Shown piece by piece: positions 29,064-37,350 of a stretch of DNA of 64,000 nt. Within the stretch, counting starts at the first letter, position 1. The number at the start of each line of letters is the position of its first letter. This DNA comes from Paracoccus zeaxanthinifaciens ATCC 21588. GTDB taxonomy: Bacteria; Pseudomonadota; Alphaproteobacteria; Rhodobacterales; Rhodobacteraceae. Below the pieces are notes generated by a model. It did not search any database. It was not told the origin of the DNA and worked only from the letters and a program-made list of their open reading frames with translations. The translations under genes were made by a program, and so were the position numbers. Location of the stretch: positions 27,933 through 91,932 of the forward strand of contig NZ_ATUJ01000013.1 in NCBI RefSeq assembly GCF_000420145.1. Reading direction: 5' to 3'.

Positions 29064-30544
29064 GCGACGGCCAGGTCCGACAGCATGACCTGCGCCGTGG
29101 CCTTGGCGCTGCCAACGACACCCGGGATGCCCGCACCCGGATGCGTGCCCGCCCCCACGATGTAGAAGTTCGGGATCGCGCGGTCGCGGTTATGCGGGCG
29201 GAACCAGGCGGATTGCGTCAGGATCGGCTCGACCGAGAAGGCGCTGCCGTGATGGGCCGACAGTTCGGTGCTGAAATCGGCGGGGCTGAAGATGCGGCTG
29301 ACGGTCAGGTGCTTGCGCAGGTCGGGGATGGCGCGGCGCTCCAGTTCCTCGAAGATGCGCTCGGCATAGCCCGGGGCCTCGGCTTCCCAATCGACATCGG
29401 CGCGGCCCAGATGCGGAACGGGCGCAAGGACGTAATGCGTGGACATCCCCTCGGGGGCCAGGCTGGGATCGGTCACGCAGGGCGAATGCAGATACATCGA
29501 GAAATCGTCCGGCAGGCGTGGCCCGTTGAAGATCTCGTTCACCAGCCCCTTGTAGCGCGGGCCGAAGATGACGCTGTGGTGGGCCAGGTTCTCGGGGCGC
29601 TTGGACAGGCCGAAATGCAGCACGAACAGCGACATCGACCAGCGCTGCCGGTTCAGGATCGCGGCCTTGGTGCGCCCGCGGCGGGTATGGCCCAGCAGGT
29701 CGCGATAGCTGTGCATCACGTCGCCGTTGCTGGCCACCGTATCCGCGCGCAACTGCCGCCCGTCCAGCAGCGTGACGCCCGTGGCGCGATCGCCCTCGGT
29801 GTCGATCCGCGTGACGCGGGCATTCAGCAGCAGCGTGCCGCCAAGACGCTCGAACAGGGCGACCATGCCCGCGACCAGCTGGTTGGTGCCGCCCTTGGCG
29901 AACCAGACGCCGCCGCGCCGTTCCAGCGCATGGATCAGCGCATAGATCGAGCTGGTCGAAAACGGGTTCCCGCCGACCAGCAGCGTGTGGAACGAGAAGG
30001 CCTGCCGCAGATGCGGGTCCTGGATGAAGCGCGCCACCATGCTGTGGACCGAGCGGTATGCCTGCAGGCGCATCAGCGCGGGCGCGGCGTTCAGCATCTG
30101 GCCCAGCTTCAGGAAGGGCGTGGTCCCCAGCTTCAGATACCCCTCGCGATAGACCTCCTCGGCGTAATCGTGGAAGCGGCGATAGCCATCGACATCGGCG
30201 GGATTGAAGGAGGCGACCTGGCGGATCAGCTCGTCGTCGTCGTTCACGTATTCGAAGCTGCGGCCGTCCGCCCATGTCAGCCGGTAGAAGGGCGAGACCG
30301 GCAGCAGCGTCACGTCACGCTCCATCGGTTGGCCGCTGAGGGCCCACAGCTCTCGCAGGCTGTCGGGGTCGGTCACGACCGTCGGGCCTGCATCGAAGAC
30401 GTGGCCCTGATCGTTCCAGACATAGGCGCGGCCGCCGGGCTTGTCGCGGGCCTCGACGATGGTGGTCGCGATGCCGGCCGATTGCAGGCGGATGGCAAGC
30501 GCAAGCCCGCCGAAACCTGCGCCGATGACGATGGCGGAACTCAT
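29060..30544 (-). CDS. crtI: Phytoene desaturase, lycopene-forming
   Basis: 494-residue FAD enzyme that introduces four double bonds into phytoene. N-terminal dinucleotide-binding fold IVIGAGFGGLALAIRL and the adjoining EARDKPGGRAYVW; C-terminal bacterial-desaturase signature GAGTHPGAGIPGVVGSAKA. ATGA overlaps on both sides (with crtY upstream and crtB downstream) imply coupled translation. The number of desaturation steps cannot be told from sequence; lycopene is inferred from the presence of crtY. Confidence 0.96.
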   Translation of the reverse strand: MSSAIVIGAGFGGLALAIRLQSAGIATTIVEARDKPGGRAYVWNDQGHVFDAGPTVVTDPDSLRELWALSGQPMERDVTLLPVSPFYRLTWADGRSFEYVNDDDELIRQVASFNPADVDGYRRFHDYAEEVYREGYLKLGTTPFLKLGQMLNAAPALMRLQAYRSVHSMVARFIQDPHLRQAFSFHTLLVGGNPFSTSSIYALIHALERRGGVWFAKGGTNQLVAGMVALFERLGGTLLLNARVTRIDTEGDRATGVTLLDGRQLRADTVASNGDVMHSYRDLLGHTRRGRTKAAILNRQRWSMSLFVLHFGLSKRPENLAHHSVIFGPRYKGLVNEIFNGPRLPDDFSMYLHSPCVTDPSLAPEGMSTHYVLAPVPHLGRADVDWEAEAPGYAERIFEELERRAIPDLRKHLTVSRIFSPADFSTELSAHHGSAFSVEPILTQSAWFRPHNRDRAIPNFYIVGAGTHPGAGIPGVVGSAKATAQVMLSDLAVA

Positions 30545-31689
30545 GCTCTCTCCTGCAGCAGGGGGCGTTCGGGCAGGCAGCGCACGGCCTGCGACAGCGG
30601 AATGGGCGGGCGTCCGGTGACGATGCGAAGCCGGTCGGCCAATGTCAGGCGCCCGGCATAGAAGCGCTCGATCAGCGGCTGCGGCAGGCGGTAGAACCGC
30701 TGCAGCAGGCGATAGCGACGGTCGGGCGGGCAGCCGCGGAACAGCATCCGGTTCAGCAGCCGCAGGAAGCGGTCGCGATCCGCGCGATCGATGGCCCAGC
30801 CGCGCACCGCGCGACGGGCGGACGCGGTCGTCAGGTCGCGCGCCGCGATGGCATCCGCGACCTGCGCGGCATAGGGCAGCGAATATCCGGTGACGGGGTG
30901 GAACAGCCCTGCCCCCAGCCCAACCGGCACCGCCCCCTGCGCGTGGTCGCGCCAGAAGCCTATGGCGTCATGGGCCAGCGCGATGGGCAGGATGCCCCTT
31001 TCGCGCCGCATCTCCTGCCCGGTCCAGCCCCGCCTGGCGGCATAGTCCAGCGACGCCTGCGCCAGCGCGCCATCGTCCAGATCGCCGCCGTCGCTGTAGC
31101 GCGTATCCTCGATCAGGATGCGGGTGGGACTGAAGGGCAGCAGATAGATGAAGCGGTACCCGTCCATCTGCGGAACGGTCGCGTCCATGATCATCGGGCG
31201 CTCGACGCCATGGGGGGCGTCGGTCTCGATCTCGACGCCCACGAATTTCTGGAAACCCACGGTCAGGTGCGGGGTCTCGACGGCACCACGGGCGTCGATC
31301 ACGCAGGCAGCCTCGATCCGCGAGCCGTCCGTCAGCGTCGCGCCGGTATCGTCCAGCGTCGCGACATGCGTATTCCACCGCAGATCGACACCCTGCAGCA
31401 GCCCGATCAGCGCGCCCGCCTCGATCGAGCCATAGCCTGTCGTCAGGCGGCGCGAATGGTCGGGAAACGCGACCTCCTGATCCGTCCATTCGCCGCGACG
31501 AATGGGCGACAGGCGCGCCAGCCATTCGGGCGAAAGATCCGTGTCGTGGCAGGACCAGGTGTGCTGGTCCGAGGGGCCGGACCGCGCGTCGAGCATCACG
31601 ATGCGCGCATCCGGTCTGCGGTCGCGAACGGCAAGCGCGATCAGCGCACCGGACAGCCCCGCGCCCGCGATCAGCAGATCATGGCTCAT
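30541..31689 (-). CDS. crtY: Lycopene beta-cyclase
   Basis: 382-residue CrtY-type cyclase closing both ends of lycopene to beta-carotene. FAD/NAD-binding start LLIAGAGLSGALIALAV, the family-specific DARSGPSDQHTWSCHD, and the lower-fold VGLGAGLFHPVTGYSLPYA. Its ATG at 31689 overlaps the crtZ stop by 4 bases. All of this is the classic proteobacterial form, not the CrtL or heterodimeric types. Confidence 0.96.
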   Translation of the reverse strand: MSHDLLIAGAGLSGALIALAVRDRRPDARIVMLDARSGPSDQHTWSCHDTDLSPEWLARLSPIRRGEWTDQEVAFPDHSRRLTTGYGSIEAGALIGLLQGVDLRWNTHVATLDDTGATLTDGSRIEAACVIDARGAVETPHLTVGFQKFVGVEIETDAPHGVERPMIMDATVPQMDGYRFIYLLPFSPTRILIEDTRYSDGGDLDDGALAQASLDYAARRGWTGQEMRRERGILPIALAHDAIGFWRDHAQGAVPVGLGAGLFHPVTGYSLPYAAQVADAIAARDLTTASARRAVRGWAIDRADRDRFLRLLNRMLFRGCPPDRRYRLLQRFYRLPQPLIERFYAGRLTLADRLRIVTGRPPIPLSQAVRCLPERPLLQERA

Positions 31690-32195
31690 GTATTGCGATC
31701 CGCCCCTTCGCGGTCCTTCAGCAGCGCGCCCGAGCGTTTCAGCTCTGCCTTGAGGCTGTCGACCGAGGGCGCCCAGATGAAACCGAAGCTGACGCAGTTC
31801 TCGCGGCCATGGACCGCGTGATGCATCCTGTGTGCCTGGTAGACGCGACGAAGATAGCCGCGCTTGGGGACATAGCGGAACGGCCAGCGCCCATGCACCA
31901 AGCCGTCATGCAGGAAATAGTAGATCAGCCCGTAGCAGGTGACCCCCACCGCCAGCCACCAGGCCAGATCCGACCCCATCGCGCCGATCGCGAACAGCAC
32001 GATCGAGATTACCGCGAAGATGACGCCATAGAGGTCGTTCTTCTCGAGCGCGTGGTCGTGATCCTCGTCGTGGTGCGATTTATGCCAGCCCCAGCCCAGG
32101 GGGCCATGCATGATCCACCGATGGACGGAGTAGGCCGTCAGCTCCATCGCGGCGACGGTCAGGATGACGGTCAGGATTGCGGCCCAAGTGCTCAT
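31686..32195 (-). CDS. crtZ: Beta-carotene 3-hydroxylase
   Basis: 169-residue integral-membrane di-iron hydroxylase; converts beta-carotene to beta-cryptoxanthin and zeaxanthin. Histidine clusters HRWIMH, HKSHHDEDH, HDGLVH and HRMHHAVHG supply the metal ligands, set between four hydrophobic segments. First gene of crtZYIB, with AGGGGCCGGC ahead of the ATG at 32195. In astaxanthin-producing relatives crtW lies upstream of crtZ; here the next gene upstream is tRNA-Pro and no ketolase gene is found, so zeaxanthin is the predicted product. Confidence 0.96.
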   Translation of the reverse strand: MSTWAAILTVILTVAAMELTAYSVHRWIMHGPLGWGWHKSHHDEDHDHALEKNDLYGVIFAVISIVLFAIGAMGSDLAWWLAVGVTCYGLIYYFLHDGLVHGRWPFRYVPKRGYLRRVYQAHRMHHAVHGRENCVSFGFIWAPSVDSLKAELKRSGALLKDREGADRNT

Positions 32196-32283
32196 GCCGG
32201 CCCCTTGCTTGATATGACAGGGAACAGGCTACGCTGCCGCGCGGTGCATGACCAGCCCATCGGGGTGCGACCAAAGGGCATCG

Positions 32284-32328
32284 CGTGACATCTGCGTTCA
32301 GGGCTCATAGGCGGATCATCCGTGACAT
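32284..32328. repeat. Direct repeat CGTGACAT upstream of crtZ
   Basis: Two identical 8-mers at 32284-32291 and 32321-32328, 37 bases apart, inside longer similar stretches (CATCGCGTGACATCTGCG and CATCCGTGACATTCGCC). They lie 89 and 126 bases before the crtZ ATG in a 199-base region with no other content that I recognise. Candidate regulator sites for the crt operon. Confidence 0.4.
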
Positions 32329-32394
32329 TCGCCGCCGAACGCGGCAGGCGCATCACGCGTTCCGTCGCTGGAAATATTAATGTTTTCCCGAAGA

Positions 32395-32471
<77 letters not shown>

Positions 32472-32513
32472 ACTGCGGAAGGCTTTAGCCGATTGTTCCG
32501 GCAAGGGAAAGAC

Positions 32514-32999
32514 CTAGTCGCAGGCCAGGACCGCATTGTCGCCCATGCCCGGATGCGCCATCGGCTGACCGGGCTTCAGGCCAAGGCGATCCGCCTCTCC
32601 GCCCGCGATTTCGAGGACGAACAGCCGGTCGGGGTCCGGATCGCCGACCGCCGCGCCCGGAATGGGCGTCTCGTCCAGCGGGCGCGCATTGCGGTGGATG
32701 TGGCGGATGACGCCGGTTTCATCCGCAAAGACCATGTCCAGCGGGATCAGTGTGTTGCGCATCCAGAAGGACACCGGCTGGGGCGATTCGTAGATGAACA
32801 GCATTCCGGTGCCCGCAGGCAGCTCCTTGCGGAACATCAGGCCCTGCGCGCGCTCTTCGGGGCTGTCCGCGACCTCGACCCGAAACCCGAGCGTTTCCGC
32901 ACCGGTATCGACGACAAGACTGCCGGGCGCGCATTCCACCGCCGCCGCGGCGGCGGGCATCAGGACCGCAAGAAGCGCTGCGGCCTTACTCGGCCACAT
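32514..32999 (-). CDS. Exported DUF192 family protein
   Basis: 161 residues from the ATG at 32999; N-terminal [20 protein letters not shown] is a signal peptide. The rest is a DUF192 domain: [33 protein letters not shown] and [16 protein letters not shown]. The family is widespread, structurally known but without an assigned biochemical role. It starts 14 bases inside the end of the cold-shock gene, a pairing I have often seen in Rhodobacteraceae (memory, not searched). Followed by tRNA-Pro. Confidence 0.87.
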   Translation of the reverse strand: MWPSKAAALLAVLMPAAAAAVECAPGSLVVDTGAETLGFRVEVADSPEERAQGLMFRKELPAGTGMLFIYESPQPVSFWMRNTLIPLDMVFADETGVIRHIHRNARPLDETPIPGAAVGDPDPDRLFVLEIAGGEADRLGLKPGQPMAHPGMGDNAVLACD

Positions 33000-33579
33000 G
33001 GGCAAGATAGGACTGCTCGGCGCCGAGATCCTGCTGACCCTGCGCATCCTCGTTCCGGTCATGCAGCGCCAGGTCCCATGCCGCGATCTGCGCGGCCATC
33101 AGCCCGCGCGGACCCTCGACGACGCGGAGGCAGATCGCCTCGCCGATCACGAGGTCCGAGAAGCCGGAATGACGGAGCACCTCGATATGGATGAACACGT
33201 CCTCGGGGTGGCCGAAGATGTTGGCGAAGCCGAAGCCCTTGGCCTTGTCGAACCACTTGACGCGGGCCGGACGCAGCGGCAGCGCGTCCAGATGCTCGAT
33301 CACCTCGGCATCCAGATCGGCGATGGGGGGCTGGCCGTCGCTTTCGGGCGGTTCGATCGACAGGACCTCGGCGGCCTGGACGCCGCGCTGCGTGTCCTGG
33401 ACCTTGACGGTCACGCGGGACTGGTCCGCGACCGAGCTGCGGCCGAAGTTGCGCAGGACATTCGCATGCAGCAAAATGTCCGCCCCACCTTCGCTATTGA
33501 GGATGAAGCCGTAACCTTTGGCGGGGTCGAACCACTTCACCAAACCGGTCGCCAGCTTCATGCCGCTGTCTTCTGTCAT
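32986..33579 (-). CDS. Double cold-shock-domain protein
   Basis: 197 residues with two CspA-like nucleic-acid-binding domains. Domain 1 (about 8-75): GLVKWFDPAKGYGFI and DILLHANVL in place of RNP1/RNP2. Domain 2 (about 104-168): ARVKWFDKAKGFGFAN and DVFIHIEVLR. A 30-residue acidic linker joins them and a charged tail follows. RNA or single-strand DNA chaperone by family. Start at 33579; the internal ATG six codons on (MKLATGLVKWF) would also give a complete first domain. The upstream 136 bases are unusually AT-rich for this window, as expected of a cold-inducible leader. Confidence 0.9.
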   Translation of the reverse strand: MTEDSGMKLATGLVKWFDPAKGYGFILNSEGGADILLHANVLRNFGRSSVADQSRVTVKVQDTQRGVQAAEVLSIEPPESDGQPPIADLDAEVIEHLDALPLRPARVKWFDKAKGFGFANIFGHPEDVFIHIEVLRHSGFSDLVIGEAICLRVVEGPRGLMAAQIAAWDLALHDRNEDAQGQQDLGAEQSYLAHVAE

Positions 33580-33715
33580 CGCTTTCCCACAGTCACTATT
33601 GAACCAATCAAGATACAGAGAATATTCGCAGTATTAACTCTCCACAACAACATACCCGCCGGAGATAGCGCTTGTCCTCCTATATTTAACGACAGTGGCG
33701 TGATGTCGCCGATCG

Positions 33716-34330
33716 TCAGGGACACAATCGTTTGATATCCCAATCGGATTGCCCGTTTCTTGTCCACACAAATCGGTCATGAAGCCGGAATGCGCCATCC
33801 GCCCAGAACTCGATCTGGGTCGGACGAATCCTGAAACCTCCCCAGAAGGGCGGCCGTTCGGGCTGCGTTCCGTGGCGCAGACCGGCCTTGGCGACATCGG
33901 CCATCAGACTGGTGCGGCTGTCCAGCGGGCGCGACTGCCGCGAGGCCCAGGCACCCAGCCTGCTCTGCAGGGCGCGGCTGCCATAGTATTCGTCGGCCTG
34001 CGGACCCTCTTCGCGTTCGACATGGCCGCGGACGCGGATCTGGCGGCGCAGCGACTTCCAGTGAATCACGAAGGCCGCCTGGGCATTCTCGGCCAGCTGC
34101 ATGCCCTTCGCGCTTTCGTAGTTGGTGTAGAAGACGAAGCTGCCATCCGCCCCCTGCCCGTCCACGTCCTTCAGCAGGACCATCCGCACATCGGGCATTC
34201 CCGTGGCGTCAGAGGTCGCAAGGGCGATGGCATTGGGGTCGTTCGGTTCGGACTGCTCGGCCTCTTGCAGCCAAGAACGGACGATCTCGAAGGGGTCGTC
34301 GCCCGCGAATATTCCGCCTCGGTCGGTCAT
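33716..34330 (-). CDS. pdxH: Pyridoxamine 5'-phosphate oxidase
   Basis: 204 residues; FMN enzyme making pyridoxal phosphate. Signature features are [27 protein letters not shown], shown here by its parts [11 protein letters not shown] and [14 protein letters not shown], and the C-terminal [13 protein letters not shown] ... HDRFVWTR ... DWDIKRLCP. Complete and of normal length. Diverges from fabI across 82 bases. Confidence 0.96.
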   Translation of the reverse strand: MTDRGGIFAGDDPFEIVRSWLQEAEQSEPNDPNAIALATSDATGMPDVRMVLLKDVDGQGADGSFVFYTNYESAKGMQLAENAQAAFVIHWKSLRRQIRVRGHVEREEGPQADEYYGSRALQSRLGAWASRQSRPLDSRTSLMADVAKAGLRHGTQPERPPFWGGFRIRPTQIEFWADGAFRLHDRFVWTRNGQSDWDIKRLCP

Positions 34331-34412
34331 GGCGCTGGTCCTTGTGCTTGATGCGGCAGGGCAGTTGGCCTAATCACCGCTGATACTGGGTTGAAAGCGC
34401 GGGGGACATTAC

Positions 34413-35240
34413 ATGTCAAGCGATCACAAGGGCGGCCTGATGGCCGGCAAGCGCGGCCTCATCATGGGGCTTGCCAACGACAAGTCGATTGCCTGGGGCA
34501 TCGCCAGGGCGCTTGCATCCGAGGGGGCCGAGCTTGCCTTCAGCTATCAGGGTGAATCGCTCAAGAAGCGCGTCGACCCGCTGGCGGCCCAACTGGGCTC
34601 GAATACCGTGCTGCCCTGCGACGTGTCGGATGGCGAGTCGATCGACCAGCTGTTCGCGGCCCTGTCCGAGAAATGGGGCAAGATCGACTTCCTCGTCCAC
34701 GCCATCGGCTTCTCGGACAAGGAACAGCTGCGCGGCCGCTATGCCGAGACCACGCGCGAGAACTTCCTGATGACGATGGACATTTCCGTCTACAGCTTCA
34801 CCGCCGTCGCCCGTCGCGCCGCCGCGATGATGACGGATGGCGGCTCGATGCTGACGCTGACCTATTACGGTGCCGAACGCGTCATGCCGCATTACAATGT
34901 CATGGGCGTCGCCAAGGCCGCGCTCGAGGCGTCCGTCCGCTACCTGGCCGAGGATTTCGGCAAGGACGACATCCGCGTGAACGCGATCAGCGCGGGTCCG
35001 ATCAAGACGCTGGCCGCTTCGGGCATCGGCGATTTCCGCTATATCATGAAGTGGAACGAGCTGAACTCTCCTCTGCGTCGCAATGTCACGCAGGAAGACG
35101 TTGGGAACTCGGCGCTGTACCTGCTGTCGCGCCTGGGTTCGGGCGTCACCGGCGAGACGCATCACGTCGATGCGGGCTATCACGTGGTGGGGATGAAGGC
35201 CGTGGACGCGCCCGACATCGCCACGACCAAGAAGGACTGA
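34413..35240 (+). CDS. fabI: Enoyl-[acyl-carrier-protein] reductase (NADH)
   Basis: 275 residues. Last reductive step of fatty-acid elongation. GLANDKSIAWGIARAL is the FabI variant of the SDR cofactor loop, and the active-site pair is in YYGAERVMPHYNVMGVAKAAL (Tyr, Tyr-x6-Lys spacing as in FabI). The start at 34413 gives an N-terminal extension of about 9 residues before MAGKRGLIMG; the ATG at 34440 is an alternative start. This is the triclosan-target class of reductase. Upstream of a LysE-type exporter by 13 bases. Confidence 0.95.
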   Translation: MSSDHKGGLMAGKRGLIMGLANDKSIAWGIARALASEGAELAFSYQGESLKKRVDPLAAQLGSNTVLPCDVSDGESIDQLFAALSEKWGKIDFLVHAIGFSDKEQLRGRYAETTRENFLMTMDISVYSFTAVARRAAAMMTDGGSMLTLTYYGAERVMPHYNVMGVAKAALEASVRYLAEDFGKDDIRVNAISAGPIKTLAASGIGDFRYIMKWNELNSPLRRNVTQEDVGNSALYLLSRLGSGVTGETHHVDAGYHVVGMKAVDAPDIATTKKD

Positions 35241-35253
35241 GGACGGCAGGGCC

Positions 35254-35862
35254 TTGCTGAACATCACGCTGGATCAGCTGGCCCTGTTCGTGGCCACCCT
35301 GACGGCCGCGATCCTGTCGCCGGGTCCCGGCGTGATCGCGGTCAGCCAGGGGGCATTCTCGCTTGGGCGCAGGTCGGCGCTGGCCTATGGCTGGGGGCTG
35401 GCGCTCGGGGCGTCGTTCTGGTGCCTCTTTGCGCTGCTGGGGCTGACGGCGCTGTTCCGCGTCGCCCCCTGGACGCTGATCGCCATGAAGGTGGCGGGCG
35501 GCACCTACCTGATCCATATCGGGCTGAAGATGTGGCGCCATGCCGCCGATCCCCTGCCCGAGGGCGGAAATCCCGGCATGGGCTTTGCCGGCGGCATCGC
35601 GCTGAACATGTCGAACCCCAAGCCCGCGCTCTTCTACTCGGCCGTGCTGCTGTCGATCTTTCCCGCCATCCTTGCCCCGATGGACAAGGGCGCGATCTAC
35701 CTGACAGCCTTGTCGGTCGAGCTTTTCTTCTATACCGCGCTTGCATTGCTCATGGCGCTGCCGGTTCTCCGGAAACGCTATCACGCAGCCAAGTTCTGGA
35801 TCGACCGCGGCGCGGGGCTGGCCATCGCCGCCCTCGGCGCCTCGCTGATCCTGCGTCACTGA
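35254..35862 (+). CDS. LysE/RhtB-family amino-acid exporter
   Basis: 202 residues, five to six membrane helices. The family signature SPGPGVIAVSQGAFSLGRRS is at residues 22-41 and GIALNMSNPKPALFYSAVLL at about 114-133. The start is a TTG at 35254: it restores the usual MLNITLDQLALFVAT N-terminus and no ATG or GTG lies between the fabI stop and the first helix. Substrate (threonine, homoserine, leucine or other) not predictable. Probably co-transcribed with fabI. Confidence 0.88.
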   Translation: MLNITLDQLALFVATLTAAILSPGPGVIAVSQGAFSLGRRSALAYGWGLALGASFWCLFALLGLTALFRVAPWTLIAMKVAGGTYLIHIGLKMWRHAADPLPEGGNPGMGFAGGIALNMSNPKPALFYSAVLLSIFPAILAPMDKGAIYLTALSVELFFYTALALLMALPVLRKRYHAAKFWIDRGAGLAIAALGASLILRH

Positions 35863-35898
35863 GAAGGCCCCGCCGGCCAGAATTGAAGGAAGGGAACG

Positions 35899-36387
35899 AT
35901 GAACGATCGCCTGCCCCACGAAAAAGGTTTTCACGTCAGCTGGGACCAGCTGCACCGCGACGCGCGCGCCCTGGCGTGGCGCCTTGACGGCAAGGACTGG
36001 CGCGCGGTCGTCGCGATCACCCGCGGCGGCCTTGTGCCCGCGATGATCGTCGCGCGCGAACTGGACATCCGCACGATCGACACGATCAGCGTGAAATCCT
36101 ATCACAAGCAGGAACAGGGCGGCCTGAAGGTCCTGAAATCGCCCGATCCCGAACTGATGGGCGACGGCGAAGGCATCCTCGTCATCGACGACCTGGTCGA
36201 TTCCGGGCGCACGCTGGAACTGGTCCGCCAGATGTATCCGAAGGCGCATCTGGGCACCGTCTATGCCAAGCCGAAGGGAAAACCGCAGGTTCACACTTAT
36301 GTGACCGAGGTTAGCCAGGACACCTGGATCTTCTTCCCCTGGGACATGGCGCTGCAGTATGTGCAGCCTTTCCGGGGCGAAGACTGA
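35899..36387 (+). CDS. gpt: Xanthine-guanine phosphoribosyltransferase
   Basis: 162 residues; salvages xanthine and guanine with PRPP. PRPP-binding loop [15 protein letters not shown], the [20 protein letters not shown] helix start, and the base-binding end WIFFPWDMA. Preceded by GGAAGGGAACG. Followed by a hairpin terminator, so it is either alone or the last gene after fabI-lysE. Confidence 0.95.
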   Translation: MNDRLPHEKGFHVSWDQLHRDARALAWRLDGKDWRAVVAITRGGLVPAMIVARELDIRTIDTISVKSYHKQEQGGLKVLKSPDPELMGDGEGILVIDDLVDSGRTLELVRQMYPKAHLGTVYAKPKGKPQVHTYVTEVSQDTWIFFPWDMALQYVQPFRGED

Positions 36388-36415
36388 GAATCACGGACCT
36401 TTCGACAAGGTTTCA

Positions 36416-36450
36416 GGGCACCGGCGGCTTTCCACCGGTGCCCTTTGTCT
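36416..36450 (+). terminator. Intrinsic terminator after gpt
   Basis: GGGCACCGG (36416-36424) and CCGGTGCCC (36435-36443) form a perfect 9-bp stem with a ten-base loop, followed by TTTGTCTT. Confidence 0.8.
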
Positions 36451-36492
36451 TGGGAACCGTGCTTTCAGATTGTGCATTGTCCATTCATCCAA

Positions 36493-36509
36493 CGTGGCAG
36501 CGTGCCACG
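36493..36509. promoter_or_regulatory. Inverted repeat before the PRC-barrel gene
   Basis: CGTGGCA-GCG-TGCCACG, arms perfect (36493-36499 and 36503-36509), 20 bases before the start codon and just ahead of AAAAGGAGA. It could be an operator or a leader hairpin affecting translation. Confidence 0.4.
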
Positions 36510-36528
36510 CAGTCAAAAGGAGATTGAC

Positions 36529-37296
36529 ATGCGCAACATTCTGATGACGACCGCCCTGGTCCTGCCGATCGGCTTCGGTGCCGCATACGCTCAGGATAGC
36601 ATGGCAACCGAACCCGCCGCAGAAGACACGATGACCCAGACCGAGCCGATGGCCACCGACCCGGCGAACGACCCGGCTGGCGAAGATGCGATGGCCGCGG
36701 ACGCCGAGGCCGATGCCGCCGCAGCCGAGCAGGAAGCAGCCGCAGCCGAGGCCGCCGAGATGGTCGAGGTCGAGCAGGCCCAGAACGAGCTGCGCCTCGA
36801 CTGGATCACCGGCACGAACGTCACCTCGCCTGAAGGCGACGATATCGGCGAGATCAACGACCTGATCATCGACGGCGACACCGGCGAGATGAAGGCCGCG
36901 ATCATCGGCGTCGGCGGCTTCCTCGGCATCGGCGAGAAGCAGATCGCCCTGCCCTGGACCGACCTGACGGTCAACTCGGACGCGCAGGAAATCACCGCGA
37001 CCCTGACGCAGGAACAGGCCGACGCCGCGCCGGAATACGTCTTCCGCGATCAGGCCGCGACCGAGGCCGAGACCACCGACGCCATGAGCGGCGACGAGGC
37101 TGCCGACCCGATGGCCGCCGATCCGATGGCTGCCGAGGGCGAGGATCCGATGGCCGAGCCGACCGCGCCGATGGACGGTGAGAACATGGAACCGGGCGAC
37201 ATGGAGGCCGGTGACACCGAAGCCAACATGGAAGAAGCCGAGAGCGACATGACGGGCAACGATCCGAACGCGCCCGAGACCACTCCGGCGAACTGA
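36529..37296 (+). CDS. Exported acidic PRC-barrel protein
   Basis: 255 residues. Signal peptide MRNILMTTALVLPIGFGAAYAQ with cleavage near residue 21. An acidic, Ala/Glu/Asp/Met-rich stretch follows to about residue 85, then one PRC-barrel domain (about 92-170: ITGTNVTSPEGDDIGEINDL, GGFLGIGEKQIALPW) and a second very acidic tail of short repeats such as DPMAADPMAAEGEDPM. Strongly negative overall. PRC-barrel proteins of this shape are common in Rhodobacteraceae and linked to stress or envelope adaptation, without defined activity. ATG at 36529 follows AAAAGGAGA. Confidence 0.88.
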   Translation: MRNILMTTALVLPIGFGAAYAQDSMATEPAAEDTMTQTEPMATDPANDPAGEDAMAADAEADAAAAEQEAAAAEAAEMVEVEQAQNELRLDWITGTNVTSPEGDDIGEINDLIIDGDTGEMKAAIIGVGGFLGIGEKQIALPWTDLTVNSDAQEITATLTQEQADAAPEYVFRDQAATEAETTDAMSGDEAADPMAADPMAAEGEDPMAEPTAPMDGENMEPGDMEAGDTEANMEEAESDMTGNDPNAPETTPAN

Positions 37297-37319
37297 TCTG
37301 CCTTGGACTGATCCAAGAT

Positions 37320-37347
37320 AAGGCGGCCCTATCGGGCCGCCTTTTTC
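37320..37347. terminator. Bidirectional terminator between the PRC-barrel gene and trpE
   Basis: AAGGCGGCCC (37320-37329), TATC loop, complement at 37334-37343, then T run to 37346. Lies between convergent genes. Confidence 0.92.
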
Positions 37348-37350
37348 ATG

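Noticed and set aside
33576..33767. 63-codon frame between the cold-shock gene and pdxH
   Set aside because: Overlaps pdxH on the same strand in another phase and has no ribosome-binding site or homology that I recognise; the AT-rich leader of the cold-shock gene explains the open frame.
36453..36478. GGAAC with CATT 17 bases on, resembling a general-stress sigma (EcfG) promoter before the PRC-barrel gene
   Set aside because: The -10 half does not match GTT well, it lies beside the gpt terminator, and the presence of EcfG in this lineage is doubtful.
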